64,000 bases of DNA from Lineus longissimus (Eukaryota > Nemertea > Pilidiophora > Heteronemertea > Lineidae). Location: contig NC_088313.1 of the NCBI RefSeq assembly GCF_910592395.1, positions 8,560,501-8,624,500 on the forward strand, given 5' to 3'. Below the pieces are notes generated by a model, which worked only from the letters and a program-made list of their open reading frames with translations, made no database searches and was not told where the DNA came from. The position numbers and the translations under genes were made by a program. Each line of letters begins with the position of its first letter. The stretch's first letter is position 1. Shown one piece after another: positions 18,044 through 27,406 of this stretch.

Positions 18044-18307
18044 ATGACTACTACCCGTGGAAAACTTTACATTTGCCCAGAAACCCAAGACGGGACGGGG
18101 ATGGCAGGGACGCTGTGCACCGTGCGCCTATCCTCCTTGCCAGCGGTGTACAATTTGCTGAAGAACTTGGGACCGGAGCGGATGGAGTGGCTCCATCCCG
18201 GTCTCCGGGTGGTATACCCAAGAGCATGGGAACCGTTCTGTTCCTTCGGCCATTTTGCCCAAATGGTACGGCTCATGGTCGAGGGTCCGCCCGTCCTACG
18301 AATATAG
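18044..18307 (+). CDS. Accessory ORF 2: small protein of unknown function
   Basis: 87 codons from an ATG immediately after a strong splice acceptor. It is a compact globular composition with three Cys and several Trp/His/Phe, and no recognisable domain, membrane span or signal peptide. The stop (TAG 18305-18307) is one base from the ATG of the next ORF (18309), so the two may be translated from one spliced RNA by termination-reinitiation. It overlaps other frames in GC-rich DNA, so protein evidence would be needed. Confidence 0.5.
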   Translation: MTTTRGKLYICPETQDGTGMAGTLCTVRLSSLPAVYNLLKNLGPERMEWLHPGLRVVYPRAWEPFCSFGHFAQMVRLMVEGPPVLRI

Positions 18308-18308
18308 A

Positions 18309-18827
18309 ATGTGCTCGGCTACGAGCATGCTGGATCTCGGCACGCTTCTTGACAGCGGAGAGATCCTCGCTGCCGTCGGGACGGAAAACCAACCCGAGCA
18401 GGGCGCCAAGGTGGCCTATCACATGATTCTCAACTATGGTCAGGACCATCCCTGTACAATTCAGGTCATTTCCCTAATCTCGCTCGAATATTGTCTCCCA
18501 AAAGAGGACCTGTTGGCTGCCTACCAGCAGGCGGACCCTACGCCCGTGTCGCGTATGGCCGCTCTTTCTTGTCTGCTGGCTGCAAAGCAACAGACGGAGG
18601 AAGAGATGTGGGAAGAAGAAGGATTTGAGGTGGAGGGACACAGATGTCCCTACTGCGACCTCCATGTCGTCCTAGTCTCCCCAATAAAAGATGGGAATGT
18701 AGGGGCGCGTGTTGGCTGTTGCAACCATATCGCGCACCTTAAGTGCTTGAAGGGACCCGTGGCTCTCTTCCTTTCCACGTGTCCCACGTGTGATGCGGAG
18801 GACGCCAGCGGCCTTTCCGACGAGTAG
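18309..18827 (+). CDS. Accessory ORF 3: second RING-H2 protein
   Basis: About 172 codons from ATG 18309. A helical N-terminal part is followed by an acidic stretch (EEEMWEEEGFEVEG) and then a RING-H2 module: CPYC, CCNHIAHLKC, CPTC (DNA about 18646-18800). The layout mirrors accessory ORF 1 (helical domain then RING-H2; the shared core is HIAH), so the two probably arose by duplication (inference). The start follows the ORF 2 stop by one base. Likely role: E3-type ubiquitin ligase, by family knowledge of RING-H2 domains; substrates unknown. Confidence 0.65.
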   Translation: MCSATSMLDLGTLLDSGEILAAVGTENQPEQGAKVAYHMILNYGQDHPCTIQVISLISLEYCLPKEDLLAAYQQADPTPVSRMAALSCLLAAKQQTEEEMWEEEGFEVEGHRCPYCDLHVVLVSPIKDGNVGARVGCCNHIAHLKCLKGPVALFLSTCPTCDAEDASGLSDE

Positions 18828-19869
18828 TTTTTTTTTTTTAAAAACTCGGCCGGTCTTCCCCACATCCGCGCATTGTGCCATTCCTCACCACGTTGTTTGC
18901 CGTCTTCCAATACTATATGTGGCCACTACCAGTTAACGTTAAAATAATATTTGAAGAATGTACCGGTATGATATGTGACAATTACCTCTGACATTTGCAA
19001 TTGACTCTTTCTAGCCAAATTTTAAAACGGGACACTTGTATATCTCGGACTCTTAGAACATTTCAACCACTCCACCCGTGATACCTCCATTTCATTGTAC
19101 GTCAGGACAGGGCCAGACCTGGTCGACAGCAAGTTTCGTGGTCTGTCGTAAATCGTTTTTCCAGTCGAGCGGAAACCTTTGATCGTGGCATAAGAATTAA
19201 TTCGTGTAATATGATTCGTCTCCTTCGGACAATCGTCCGTGCCGTTGACCAAGCCGAGCTGATCGATCCAGTCAACCATATCTACCTGGTCACATCTTCC
19301 GTTTATACGAGCAGCCTATTGGATCTCCCGGATGAGGAGACACGATGGGGTACCTCCGAACATTTCTGACAGCCGTATTCACTGGGCTAAACAAGTGAAT
19401 GACAGGATCCATACGTCAAGCAATTATGATGTGTGCTAATATGAATGACTACGTCGGAAATGCATGTACCCATATTGATGTCAGATGCGGCGAGGATATA
19501 TTAACACAAAACTACGCACTCGGGATTTTCAGCGGCAGCGAGCTCACAGCCGTATACATAATTAGGGTTTCGACTACTTCGCCATCACCCCGAGATGGTC
19601 CCTAAGTCAACGAACTTTGTAATTCTTGCACGAAACTTGTTATTCTATCGCTAGACACGATCACCGTTTCAAATACGGCCTAAATTCTGACTGAAGTGGA
19701 GGTCATTGGGATTCAAGACCTTTCGTAGCTTGGAACTTACTAGTAACCTTTTTGGAACACTTCTGTGAACGGACATTTCGCTTCTCTTTGGACTGTCAAA
19801 TTTACGGTAACGTGATGTTCTTATACGTCGTGGACGACTTCTTCTTCCCCAAGGAGGGAGGTGGTAATG

Positions 19870-20070
19870 ATAATTGATCTGATTATAAGGCGGTAAGGGT
19901 ATTGATATGATTATAAGGCAGTAATGATAATTAATCTGATTATAAGGTGGTAATGATATTAGGTGACTATGAGATGATAATGGCATTTGTTAATGATATT
20001 TGTCGTGATATAACTTACATGTAGGAAAGATGATGGTATTTGTTAATGATATTTGTCGTGATATAACTTA
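19870..20070 (+). repeat. AT-rich tandem repeats in the 3' region
   Basis: TGATTATAAGGCGGTAA-like units recur three or four times between 19875 and 19950. A 35-bp unit (ATTTGTTAATGATATTTGTC…) is present twice with a 53-bp period (19982 and 20035). Confidence 0.6.
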
Positions 20071-20147
20071 GGAAGGGTATTTTGGTTGCAATTATAATAA
20101 CGGTTTGTTGTTGGAAAAGGAAGCACTTAGTGGAATTTTTAAAGAAA

Positions 20148-20262
20148 TTTAGAGTGTTTTCAGACATTTAGAGTGTTTTCAGACATTTAGAGTGGTTTCA
20201 GAGATTAAGAGTTAGAGTGTTTTCAGACATTTAGAGTGGTTTCAGAGATTAAGAGTGGTTTT
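20148..20262 (+). repeat. 19-bp tandem repeat in the 3' region
   Basis: The unit TTTAGAGTGTTTTCAGACA occurs at 20148-20166 and 20167-20185. A variant with GGTTTCAGAGA is at 20186-20204, and further copies continue to about 20262. Purely noncoding. Confidence 0.8.
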
Positions 20263-20892
20263 TCCTGTAGTGGAATTTACGAGTAATGACTTTTCGGTAA
20301 TGATTATGGCGGAAACTATAATATACAAGTAGTATATGGGACTACGAGATAAATGTTTGAAGTTAATATAATAAGTGGTTGATGTTGAGAAGTGGAACAG
20401 GGATAACATGTACATATTAAGTGGAAGTTACAAATTTGAGCACATCATTAATGCTTACGGTTTAGGAACGAACTTGCATTTTAGGAACTAAGTGTAGTTT
20501 AGTAAAGATTTCGTGTGTTTCCTTGAGAAAAGGATATTATGGGTCGTTGAGTATAATAAAGAAGGGAACAATTAAGTATTTACACATCAGTGCATGTGCA
20601 AACCCGGTGTTCAGTTGTGGATCTCATATATTGAGTCATGGTACTCGACATATCTAATTAGTATAACTGCCTTCCGGTGCCTTTTAAAATGGTTCAGGTG
20701 ACATAAAACAATCTCAGGGATATCCAAAGAGTATTTATTTACCAGTTAGAGTATTTATTTACCAGTTCGAATTATATACATTTTATGACAATCTTTTCAT
20801 TGAAGTTTGATGTTTGATAAGTGAGAAAGTGGTTTTACTGCTGGGATATAAGGTATAGTTCGCATTTCAAGATTCGGGACGAATCTTCCCCT

Positions 20893-20903
20893 AAGGAGGG
20901 AGG
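20893..20903 (+). promoter_or_regulatory. Polypurine tract
   Basis: AAGGAGGGAGG directly precedes the TG of the 3' LTR. It is the primer for plus-strand DNA synthesis. Confidence 0.9.
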
Positions 20904-22256
20904 TGTTACAGTTAGCCAATTTGTATCAAATTGTTAACGATATTTAGTTGATTCATTTCATGACAAACATTTCGTATTCACATGATTTAAGGGTTTAGTG
21001 TATATTCTTAGTTAATCATGATTATTTAGATCATAGACACATTTTGGGAATCTCTTGGGTACGATGCCTGATTGGGGCTTGTCTTGTGAAGTCCTTGGGT
21101 GAAGTGGCCTTTGTTTGGCTGGCCCAAACGGAGAACGTTTCACTAGGAATCGAAATGTTTGGAGTGTTACGACTCTTTCGTCCAAAAGAAGTTTAGGTCT
21201 TTTAATTTGCATTGTCTTGATTTGTATATTTGCCTTAGTATCGTTTTAGAGATGATTTTGGGGATTCTCAGTATCAAACCCTTGAGCAATATTTTATTCT
21301 TGATCTTGTCCAGATCCAGGTTATGCACGCGCTTGTAATTAGTACGGCAACACTTTATTACTGGATACCATAATTATCAACTCTACTGGACGGCTGATCA
21401 TGTCTAAGGTGGTTTTGACACCTCATTAGCTACCCTATCACTTGAACAATGCCACTCATTATTTGTTGTGGTAATTGCATAAATATGATCTCAGTATCAC
21501 TTTAAGGGGCAATTAGGCATCTCTGTTTGCGATAGATGTGCGTCAGAGGTCGTCTGTAATTGTCACCTCCTTTTCTTCATGTTGAGTATAGCCTATTAAG
21601 GTTACACCAACTCATTGTTTGGATAATCATTTGTGAGAAGTCAATTATCTTCTTTCGTAAACAGGTCAATTATATTTTGGAACCTTCTAGAAGCTTTCGT
21701 AATATCTCGTGCTCGGACACGCATTTTATAATTACCGGAAACAGCCACGTGGTGCTCTGGACCACCTTCGTTATGGTAGACACTAGCTCTGATTGGCGGA
21801 GTTAGGGTATTTCGGGGGCGTCACGTGGGTGCGAAAGGGTTTGATAAGGGAATGTTCGGGATCATCCAGGGAGAATTCCACCTTGAGAGATCATCACGAG
21901 AAGCAGACTCCCTTCTAAGTTTCAAAATTGTTGATTTCAACTTGTGAATTTCTGCCAAGTTAGATTTAGACCTGTTCACTTGTGTAGATATACCATACTT
22001 CGGATACCCGCCACCATAAAAAGGTAAGACCAATTTGGTCCATATTGATTCCCGGTTTTAGATATTATTGTACTTTAGTGATTAAAGTATATTTTGTGAT
22101 GTTCATATGAGTCGTTGCGTTAATTGTGTGTTGGAAACGAGAGAGGTTGGTTTGCCACTTAGTGTATCGCCACGGCACTAAGGGGGCAAGATCTACTAAG
22201 AACACCTGGTCATTTCGAGGGCGCTTATCCCCTCGAGAGGCCAGTGATTCGCCACA
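20904..22256 (+). repeat. 3' LTR, 1353 bp
   Basis: Collinear copy of 5329-6681 at a constant offset of 15575, with two substitutions. It is followed directly by the CTAG target duplication (22257-22260). Confidence 0.95.
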
Positions 22257-22261
22257 CTAGG

Positions 22262-23240
22262 TTTAAGTCAATTCTCCCTCCAAATCTACAAATTCTAGAC
22301 CATTGTCTTCGTTTTCAATGTTATCAAAATCATCTTTCTCCCATCCCTTGTAATCCCTAAAGTTCGGTACATCCTAGTTTCGGATTCCCTCGGGACGTGC
22401 GAAGATCAATATTTGTTTTGCCCCCTTTTCATTGTATTGTATTGTATTGTATTGTATTGTGGCGCCATGTCAAAAAGAGCAAACGTTTCATTCATGTTTA
22501 TCACAAGTTCAATCCCATTTTCATCAACCGTCTGGGTAACATTTTGCTGAAAATTGGCCACAAGTTCATCCGCGTTTTCGGGAATAGCCGTAACATTTTT
22601 GCATTGTTTCCTAAAACTAATCCTGTTCCTAGAGAGAAAACCAGTTAGCCACCCTCCGGACGCCCTGAAGTTTGTTAATTGTGGCCGATGCTGCCGGTAT
22701 TCCTGTTGCTGCTGTTCGGAAAGCACTGCCCACCATGTTCGGAAAGACTGTTCAGCTTTAATCATCATGTCGTCACCCGAGACAGGTACCCCATGTTGTC
22801 GCCTTGTTGCCATCCATTCACGAACTGACCTGTCAACCTCTGGCCATAAGGCTGAAAAAAATGTGGACTTTAGAAAAGAACAATTTCAAATTTAAAGTTC
22901 CAGGTTCTTATTGACATCAAATTTGAAATGACATTGAAGATGGCGTTAGTTTTATGTTAAAAGTACAATACAGCACTCACCAATGCCTCTTTGTCTTTGT
23001 CTGCGCCTGTTGACCTGCCTGCTCGTAGTTTCACGATGTCTCTCTCGGAGGTCATCCTCAGTCTTCGCGGAGCCATCGGCGCATAGTCGCGGAGGGGATG
23101 TTATACTCCCTGGCAAACTGGGGCGATGAAATCCCATGAGGCTGCCTGATGTTTTCGTTTTCATAGTCATCGAGCAGACGGATTTTCTCCGCCAGTCAAT
23201 ACGATCGATGACGCCGAGCAGGAGGTTGAAAGGCATCGAC
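22262..23240 (-). pseudogene. pogo-like transposase remnant with internal deletion
   Basis: On the minus strand, from about 23240 down: an N-terminal psq-type helix-turn-helix (AEKIRLLDDYENE ... FAREYNIPSATMRRWLRED) followed by a stop. A CENP-B type second DNA-binding domain (22860-22560: VREWMATRRQHGVPVSG ... FRTWW) comes next. The start of the DDE domain then reads INMNETFALFDMAP, where the first catalytic Asp of the usual N-x-D-E-T is Asn. An ATTGT microsatellite (about 22436-22460), the segment RGNPKLGCT and an acidic C-terminal tail follow, with the rest of the catalytic core deleted. Its 3' end lies against the retrovirus-like element. Confidence 0.65.
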
Positions 23241-23473
23241 ATTTTCAACAACATTATTGATGTCGCCATTATCCATTGGATGAACGAAATCAGAAAACGT
23301 TATCAAAATGCCAAAAAAGACAGTGCACATCATTTGGTTTCTTACTGACGCTTGCGATTGACAATCTTAAATACACGAGTAGGCCAGCGTTAAATCGGTT
23401 ATTCAATGTCATCTAAATTCAAAGTGATATCAGACATGGATTTTGTGGTACATGCACATGCTCAATAAATCGT

Positions 23474-23586
23474 GTCATTAGCGTCATCTAGGCCTATTTC
23501 AAAGGACCTGCACATGTATACGCAATGATTTCCTCTCGACCAGTTGTGTGGACCGTTCGCTTATCGCATATTTTACAGTAATTATG
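23474..23586 (-). mobile_element. Inverted partial copy of the older Ty3 LTR
   Basis: The reverse complement matches about 5085-5195 with roughly 90% identity by eye, including GATAAGCGAACGG and GGTCGAGAGGAAATCATTGC. It is probably a truncated solo LTR. Confidence 0.7.
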
Positions 23587-23953
23587 ACTGTGCTATGAAG
23601 ACAATCTAAGACGTTTAATTCCTATAGACAACTATATGTGTCTCTCTAATCAATCATGCGGTTTAAGCCCTGACCAGAGTCTGGAATGCTCATATTCATT
23701 CATGAGATTAAAAGCTGTTTACGTTATTATATAAAGAATTCTTCCATCCATGGTTACTACCAAGCAACCTATGAGATACGACAGCAACACGACATAAGCA
23801 ACTTATCCATGCTGTTACGTCACCACCTCCCCCCCCCCCCCCCCCCCCCCAGCACATGAGTGATGTACTTCAGAGGAAGGAAGAATGAGTAGCAATGCAT
23901 GAATTGGCTGAACTTTATATTCATATTGTTTTTTTTCTTAAATTCACATCCAG

Positions 23954-24143
23954 GACCAGCAGAGGAAGAAACGGCAACGCCACGGAAAAGGAAATCGAAC
24001 ATGGTGTTTGATTATCTCACTCAGTTCTAAGAGTGCGCGAGATCGAATTGACACATGAAAGGGCGGTGAAGGAACTCGCACTTAGGGAGAAAGAACTCCA
24101 ACTGAAGGAAATGGAACTTCGGCTAAAAATGAACGACAAATGA
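23954..24143 (+). pseudogene. C-terminal exon of a Harbinger SANT/MYB-like protein
   Basis: Follows a splice acceptor (CACATCCAG). It encodes TPRKRKSNMVFDYL and, after a frame break near 24030, a charged coiled coil (HERAVKELALREKELQLKE) ending at TGA 24141-24143. The same kind of coiled-coil end is seen in the partner gene at 29151. PIF/Harbinger elements encode such a DNA-binding partner beside the transposase. Here it converges on the transposase at 24726-26868. The SANT-like N-terminal exon was not found upstream; a C22 tract (23829-23850) and an intron lie there. Confidence 0.5.
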
Positions 24144-24332
24144 CTTTGTATTTTGTATTGAGTGTAAAGTTATATCAATGCGTACACTAAGAGAACACCA
24201 ACAACGAACTTATAACAAATTATTCCTTTAATAACTTATAACTTTGAAAGAATGACTAGAATGCAAGTGTCCTATCATGGTATTACTTGTGCACTGGTAC
24301 ATTAGTATAATATAAGCAGTAAAGTTGTCTTC

Positions 24333-24566
24333 GGGAACATCTCAAAATACAATGAAGCCAAAAAAATACTTAATTTTAAAGTTTGGGGGGGGGGGGGGGG
24401 TGGAGTTTACAAGATTGGCTTCACTGTCATTTCACTCTGTAAACTTCTTTCATTTTGAAGCCAAAATATTTCCATTTCTAAGTTATTGGAGGGGGGGGGG
24501 GGGGGTTCCAAGGAGAAACTAAAAAATTAAGAATTTTTTGGCTTCAATGTATTTTGAGATGATCCC
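24333..24566. mobile_element. 234-bp MITE with ~45-bp terminal inverted repeats and G tracts
   Basis: The left end GGGAACATCTCAAAATACAA and the reverse complement of the right end GGGATCATCTCAAAATACAT match for about 45 bp with few differences. Two G16 tracts (24385-24400 and 24491-24506) lie inside. No coding capacity. A target duplication is not clear. Confidence 0.65.
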
Positions 24567-24725
24567 TTAGATAGAGGAGTAGTAATATTGTCTATTTGTT
24601 AATCAGCCCAGTCTTTGTCGGCAGTTTGAGAAGTTTATGGCTACATTAAACATGTTAAAGTTTATTAAACATGTTAAACATGTTAAAGTTTATTGTTGAC
24701 ATTTCTTTGTCTTGTCTCTAAGTCC

Positions 24726-26868
24726 TCAGTTTGTGAAGTATTCTTCCAGAGTAGGTGGTGTCATATCAAAATAACTAGACGTCATGCTTGCATATAAGCA
24801 TGTATGAGCATTTGTAAGAAGTGCACCCACTATATAATATTTGCCAATTGGTTGCAGTAATAACTTCAAATTTTTCTTGTAATCAAGAAATGCGAACTCT
24901 TGGAGTACTTTACCGAATCCCCACTCGACACTAGTGCGGACAGCCGACATCCGTTTGTTGAATTCACGCTGGTCTGGTGTCGGGGAAACTTTTATGGTGC
25001 AATTTTCATCAAAAGTATAAATTTACAAGTTATCATTTCTCATAATGTTTAAGGTGAATATTTGACATATCGAACATGTCAAAACACAAAACTAGTTAGC
25101 TAAATTTGAAAACAATGGTTACTGAGGGTTTAACTCTTTCACTATAAGGTCATTGTTTTATTAATCAAGTATGTTCAGACAAGTTGGAGACGCTTGATTG
25201 GCAAGTGTAATTAGTACAAGTCTTTCAATCAGAAACATGTTTGATTTGTCAAAGTTTGTATTATGTCTCCTTGGTGATTTTGTGTTATAGTTTTCATGGT
25301 AAATCAAAGATTGTATATGGTCATTCAGGTCTCGGACTCCAGCCTGTGAACACCAGATTTGGACTCGCCAATCTGTGACTGTAACTATCCATTATATAAA
25401 GCCTGTATTTTTAAGAATTTGGAATATACAAGAAGAAAGGATCTCCATCTTCAAATTGTTTTGTCAGAAGCTAGTTTTCCCCCATAATAAAACCTCCAAA
25501 TGGACTGAACAACTGAATCCTAACCGGACAGGCCGGGTCCCCATACAGCGCCATTGGAATTCCGTTTGGTCGCTGTAGATTCACTGCCGCTGACATTGTT
25601 TGAAGAATGTTACTTTGACGTAATGCAAGTATCAATTCGTGTCTTGTACCCCCCCCCCCCCCTCCTCAAGGGTACGACACCTTATCACCCTATAACGACA
25701 TCTTAAGGCTCAAGCATCACCCTTTTTTCACCAATGCTACTTTTTCTTTCGTCAAGACATCACCATCAACAATATATCAGTTATCACCGTCATATAAAGT
25801 AACCGAACTAATTTTACTGGGTAAGGCTGTATGTTCGACAAGACATCGACACATTAGCATCCTTATTCTTTCCAGCTTCGCCAAATTTTCACTAAAGGAA
25901 AAATAAATACTACTCAAGCATCGGCAAAGATTAGTGGTGATAGCTTAACTACCCTTGAGGAGGGGGGGGGGGGGGGGGGGGGTACAAGAAACGAATTGAT
26001 ACTTGCATAAAAGGGCACAATCATGCCTTTTTCCCTCCATTGGGCCAAATAAATTTGCAATGAGGCCATTTGGCACAGTGATGCTCTGAAAAAAGATTAG
26101 GATTGCTTTTAACACTATAGATAACAATCAGCTAATGGCAAAGGATTTAATTAGCTCTTCTTCAGAATTTCAAATGTATAACCTTATCATGCAGAGACAA
26201 GTGATGGTGAATCCATTGGCCCTAACCCTTCAACAACCAATGATTATCATGGAAACAAGTTGGAAAGTGAAAATCCTCTTGGCAAGGGGTAGACATACCA
26301 GGCCTTCTAAGGGTAGGCCTAGAATCTCTACCTACCTGGAATTTAAGGGCATGTACCCTTTTATGCCCATTGTACACCATCCTTTGGTCTTCTGTTGGTC
26401 TGCAGCAGGGACGGACGGTGCCATCTGTGAAGCCAAATATATTCGATAGGGGGATCCTTTCTGTACGATAGTATCACGGAATTCATCGACATACTGTGCC
26501 GAAAGCCACGGTTGGTCGAATGTGGTGAGCCTGTGATGATGACGGTCATAGAGTTCATTCACTGCAGTGTTGAAAATCAAGGACAGTTCAGATTTGGACC
26601 GACCAAAATCTTTTATCAAATCTGCATATCTGTTTGGATATGTCAGCCGTCTAAGAGTTATTGCTAGTGCTTCAAGAGCCCCAGCTCTTATCCTTTTCGA
26701 ACATATAACGTCCTCAGTGAGACCAAGTGCAACTTGTAGGCGTTGGAAGTCTCCTTTCCGGATCCTAAATTTGTCTTTGCACTCCTCTTCAGTGAAAATA
26801 TCCAAGTTGAATCGTGGAACCCGGATATCGGCGATGTAGTACTGCATCGTCGTCGTCTTCATCGTCAT
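24726..26868 (-). pseudogene. PIF/Harbinger transposase, three exons, broken by a frameshift and a MITE
   Basis: Exon 1 (26868-26336) encodes the N-terminal domain (ALEALAITLRRLTYPNRYAD) and the first catalytic Asp in GFTDGTVRPCCRP, read after a 1-nt frame change near 26447. Exon 2 (26085-25494) continues SITVPNGLIANLFGP and, after the MITE, carries the second Asp in YGDPACP. Exon 3 (24988-24726) carries the Glu in SVEWGFG. Donors and acceptors are consensus and phases agree (0, then 1), so all DDE residues survive in the genomic sequence. The MITE (25624-26007) splits exon 2 between the codons for ALL and RQS. Family knowledge: Harbinger inserts at 3-bp sites with a SANT/MYB-like partner. 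Confidence 0.75.
25624..26007. mobile_element. 384-bp MITE nested in the Harbinger transposase exon
   Basis: Both ends read inward TGCAAGTATCAATTCG, then TCTTGTAC, a C tract and TCCTCAAGGGTA. These terminal inverted repeats of about 50 bp differ by one base plus tract length (C14 left, G21 right). It is flanked by TAA at 25621-25623 and 26008-26010. Removing it with one TAA leaves the transposase reading frame intact, so the borders are certain. A 3-bp TAA/TTA duplication is the PIF/Harbinger signature. No coding capacity. Confidence 0.9.
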
Positions 26869-27084
26869 TCTGCCCAGTTATATCCTTCAATTACTCGGAT
26901 TCTAACAGAGCAAGAAGCACATCTTCTTCATTACCATATAGTTCGTCGAGAATGCTGCAAGATCATAGATGTTGATGGCAGTGCTAGTGCTGTTTGTGAT
27001 CGGGGACAATTGGACTGCTTTTGAACCTTTATTTGATACATAGTAGTGTGTATGCAGGCATATAATGGGGTATACAGGCGTATG

Positions 27085-27125
27085 CGGGGCCTTATTCATA
27101 AAGACATCTTAGAGTGTCCTTAGTG
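27085..27125 (+). repeat. Harbinger-type element terminus
   Basis: GGGGCCTTATTCATAAAGACATCTTAGAG resembles the reverse complement of 38660-38697 (ATTCATAAAGG…CTAAGATGTC). It is probably the left end of the element carrying the partner gene at 27407. Confidence 0.4.
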
Positions 27126-27406
27126 TCAACGACTACTGAGCGAGACCGTAAGTTTCTATTTTTGGGTATTTCGGTCGTGCACTAAGTGACTGCTCAGACC
27201 CATCTAAGTAGCCGATCTAAGCATTACCTAAGTAGTTCTTGATCACGCAACTTTTTATCTAATACCCGTTTGCCTTCACCGTGGGGCTTCGTCTCCTGCA
27301 AGGGCCATAATTTCAAAGAGAATGAACAAAATTACATAAGGCTGGGGTTGAATGCTGGCATCCGAATACAAAACCTAGTAGACGTAGGCCTCTGTCCACT
27401 TCCACG

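Larger units (their letters stand above)
18828..20892 (+). other. Long noncoding 3' region of the retrovirus-like element
   Basis: About 2 kb between the last accessory ORF and the polypurine tract. It starts with an A/T homopolymer (18828-18845). A frame without an obvious start is open at about 19083-19369 (some 95 codons); it matches nothing I recognise. The remainder becomes AT-rich and contains two tandem arrays, listed separately. It could hold export or packaging signals or be the decayed site of further accessory genes. Confidence 0.5.
5329..22256 (+). mobile_element. 16.9 kb retrovirus-like Ty3 chromovirus with env and accessory ORFs
   Basis: A complete LTR element: LTR 5329-6681, PBS 6682, leader, gag 7285-9051, two-domain protease 9039-10796, pol 10864-14436, env 14531-17050, accessory ORFs 17083-18827, noncoding 18828-20892, polypurine tract 20893-20903, LTR 20904-22256, flanked by CTAG. 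The RT and integrase are Ty3-like and the integrase ends in a chromodomain. Env is of the F type known from errantiviruses and baculoviruses. A -1 frameshift signal joins gag to protease. A donor in the LTR and four acceptors suggest several spliced RNAs. LTR identity (two mismatches in 1353) means a very recent insertion. This copy has a frame change near 10777 and a TAA at 10861. I cannot assign it to a named family. Confidence 0.9.

Noticed and set aside
17971-18426. Long frame (151 codons) overlapping accessory ORFs 2 and 3
   Set aside because: It starts at a non-ATG codon, has an Arg/Pro-rich composition typical of an off-frame reading of GC-rich coding DNA, and has no motif; the overlapping frames have ATGs at splice acceptors or RING motifs.
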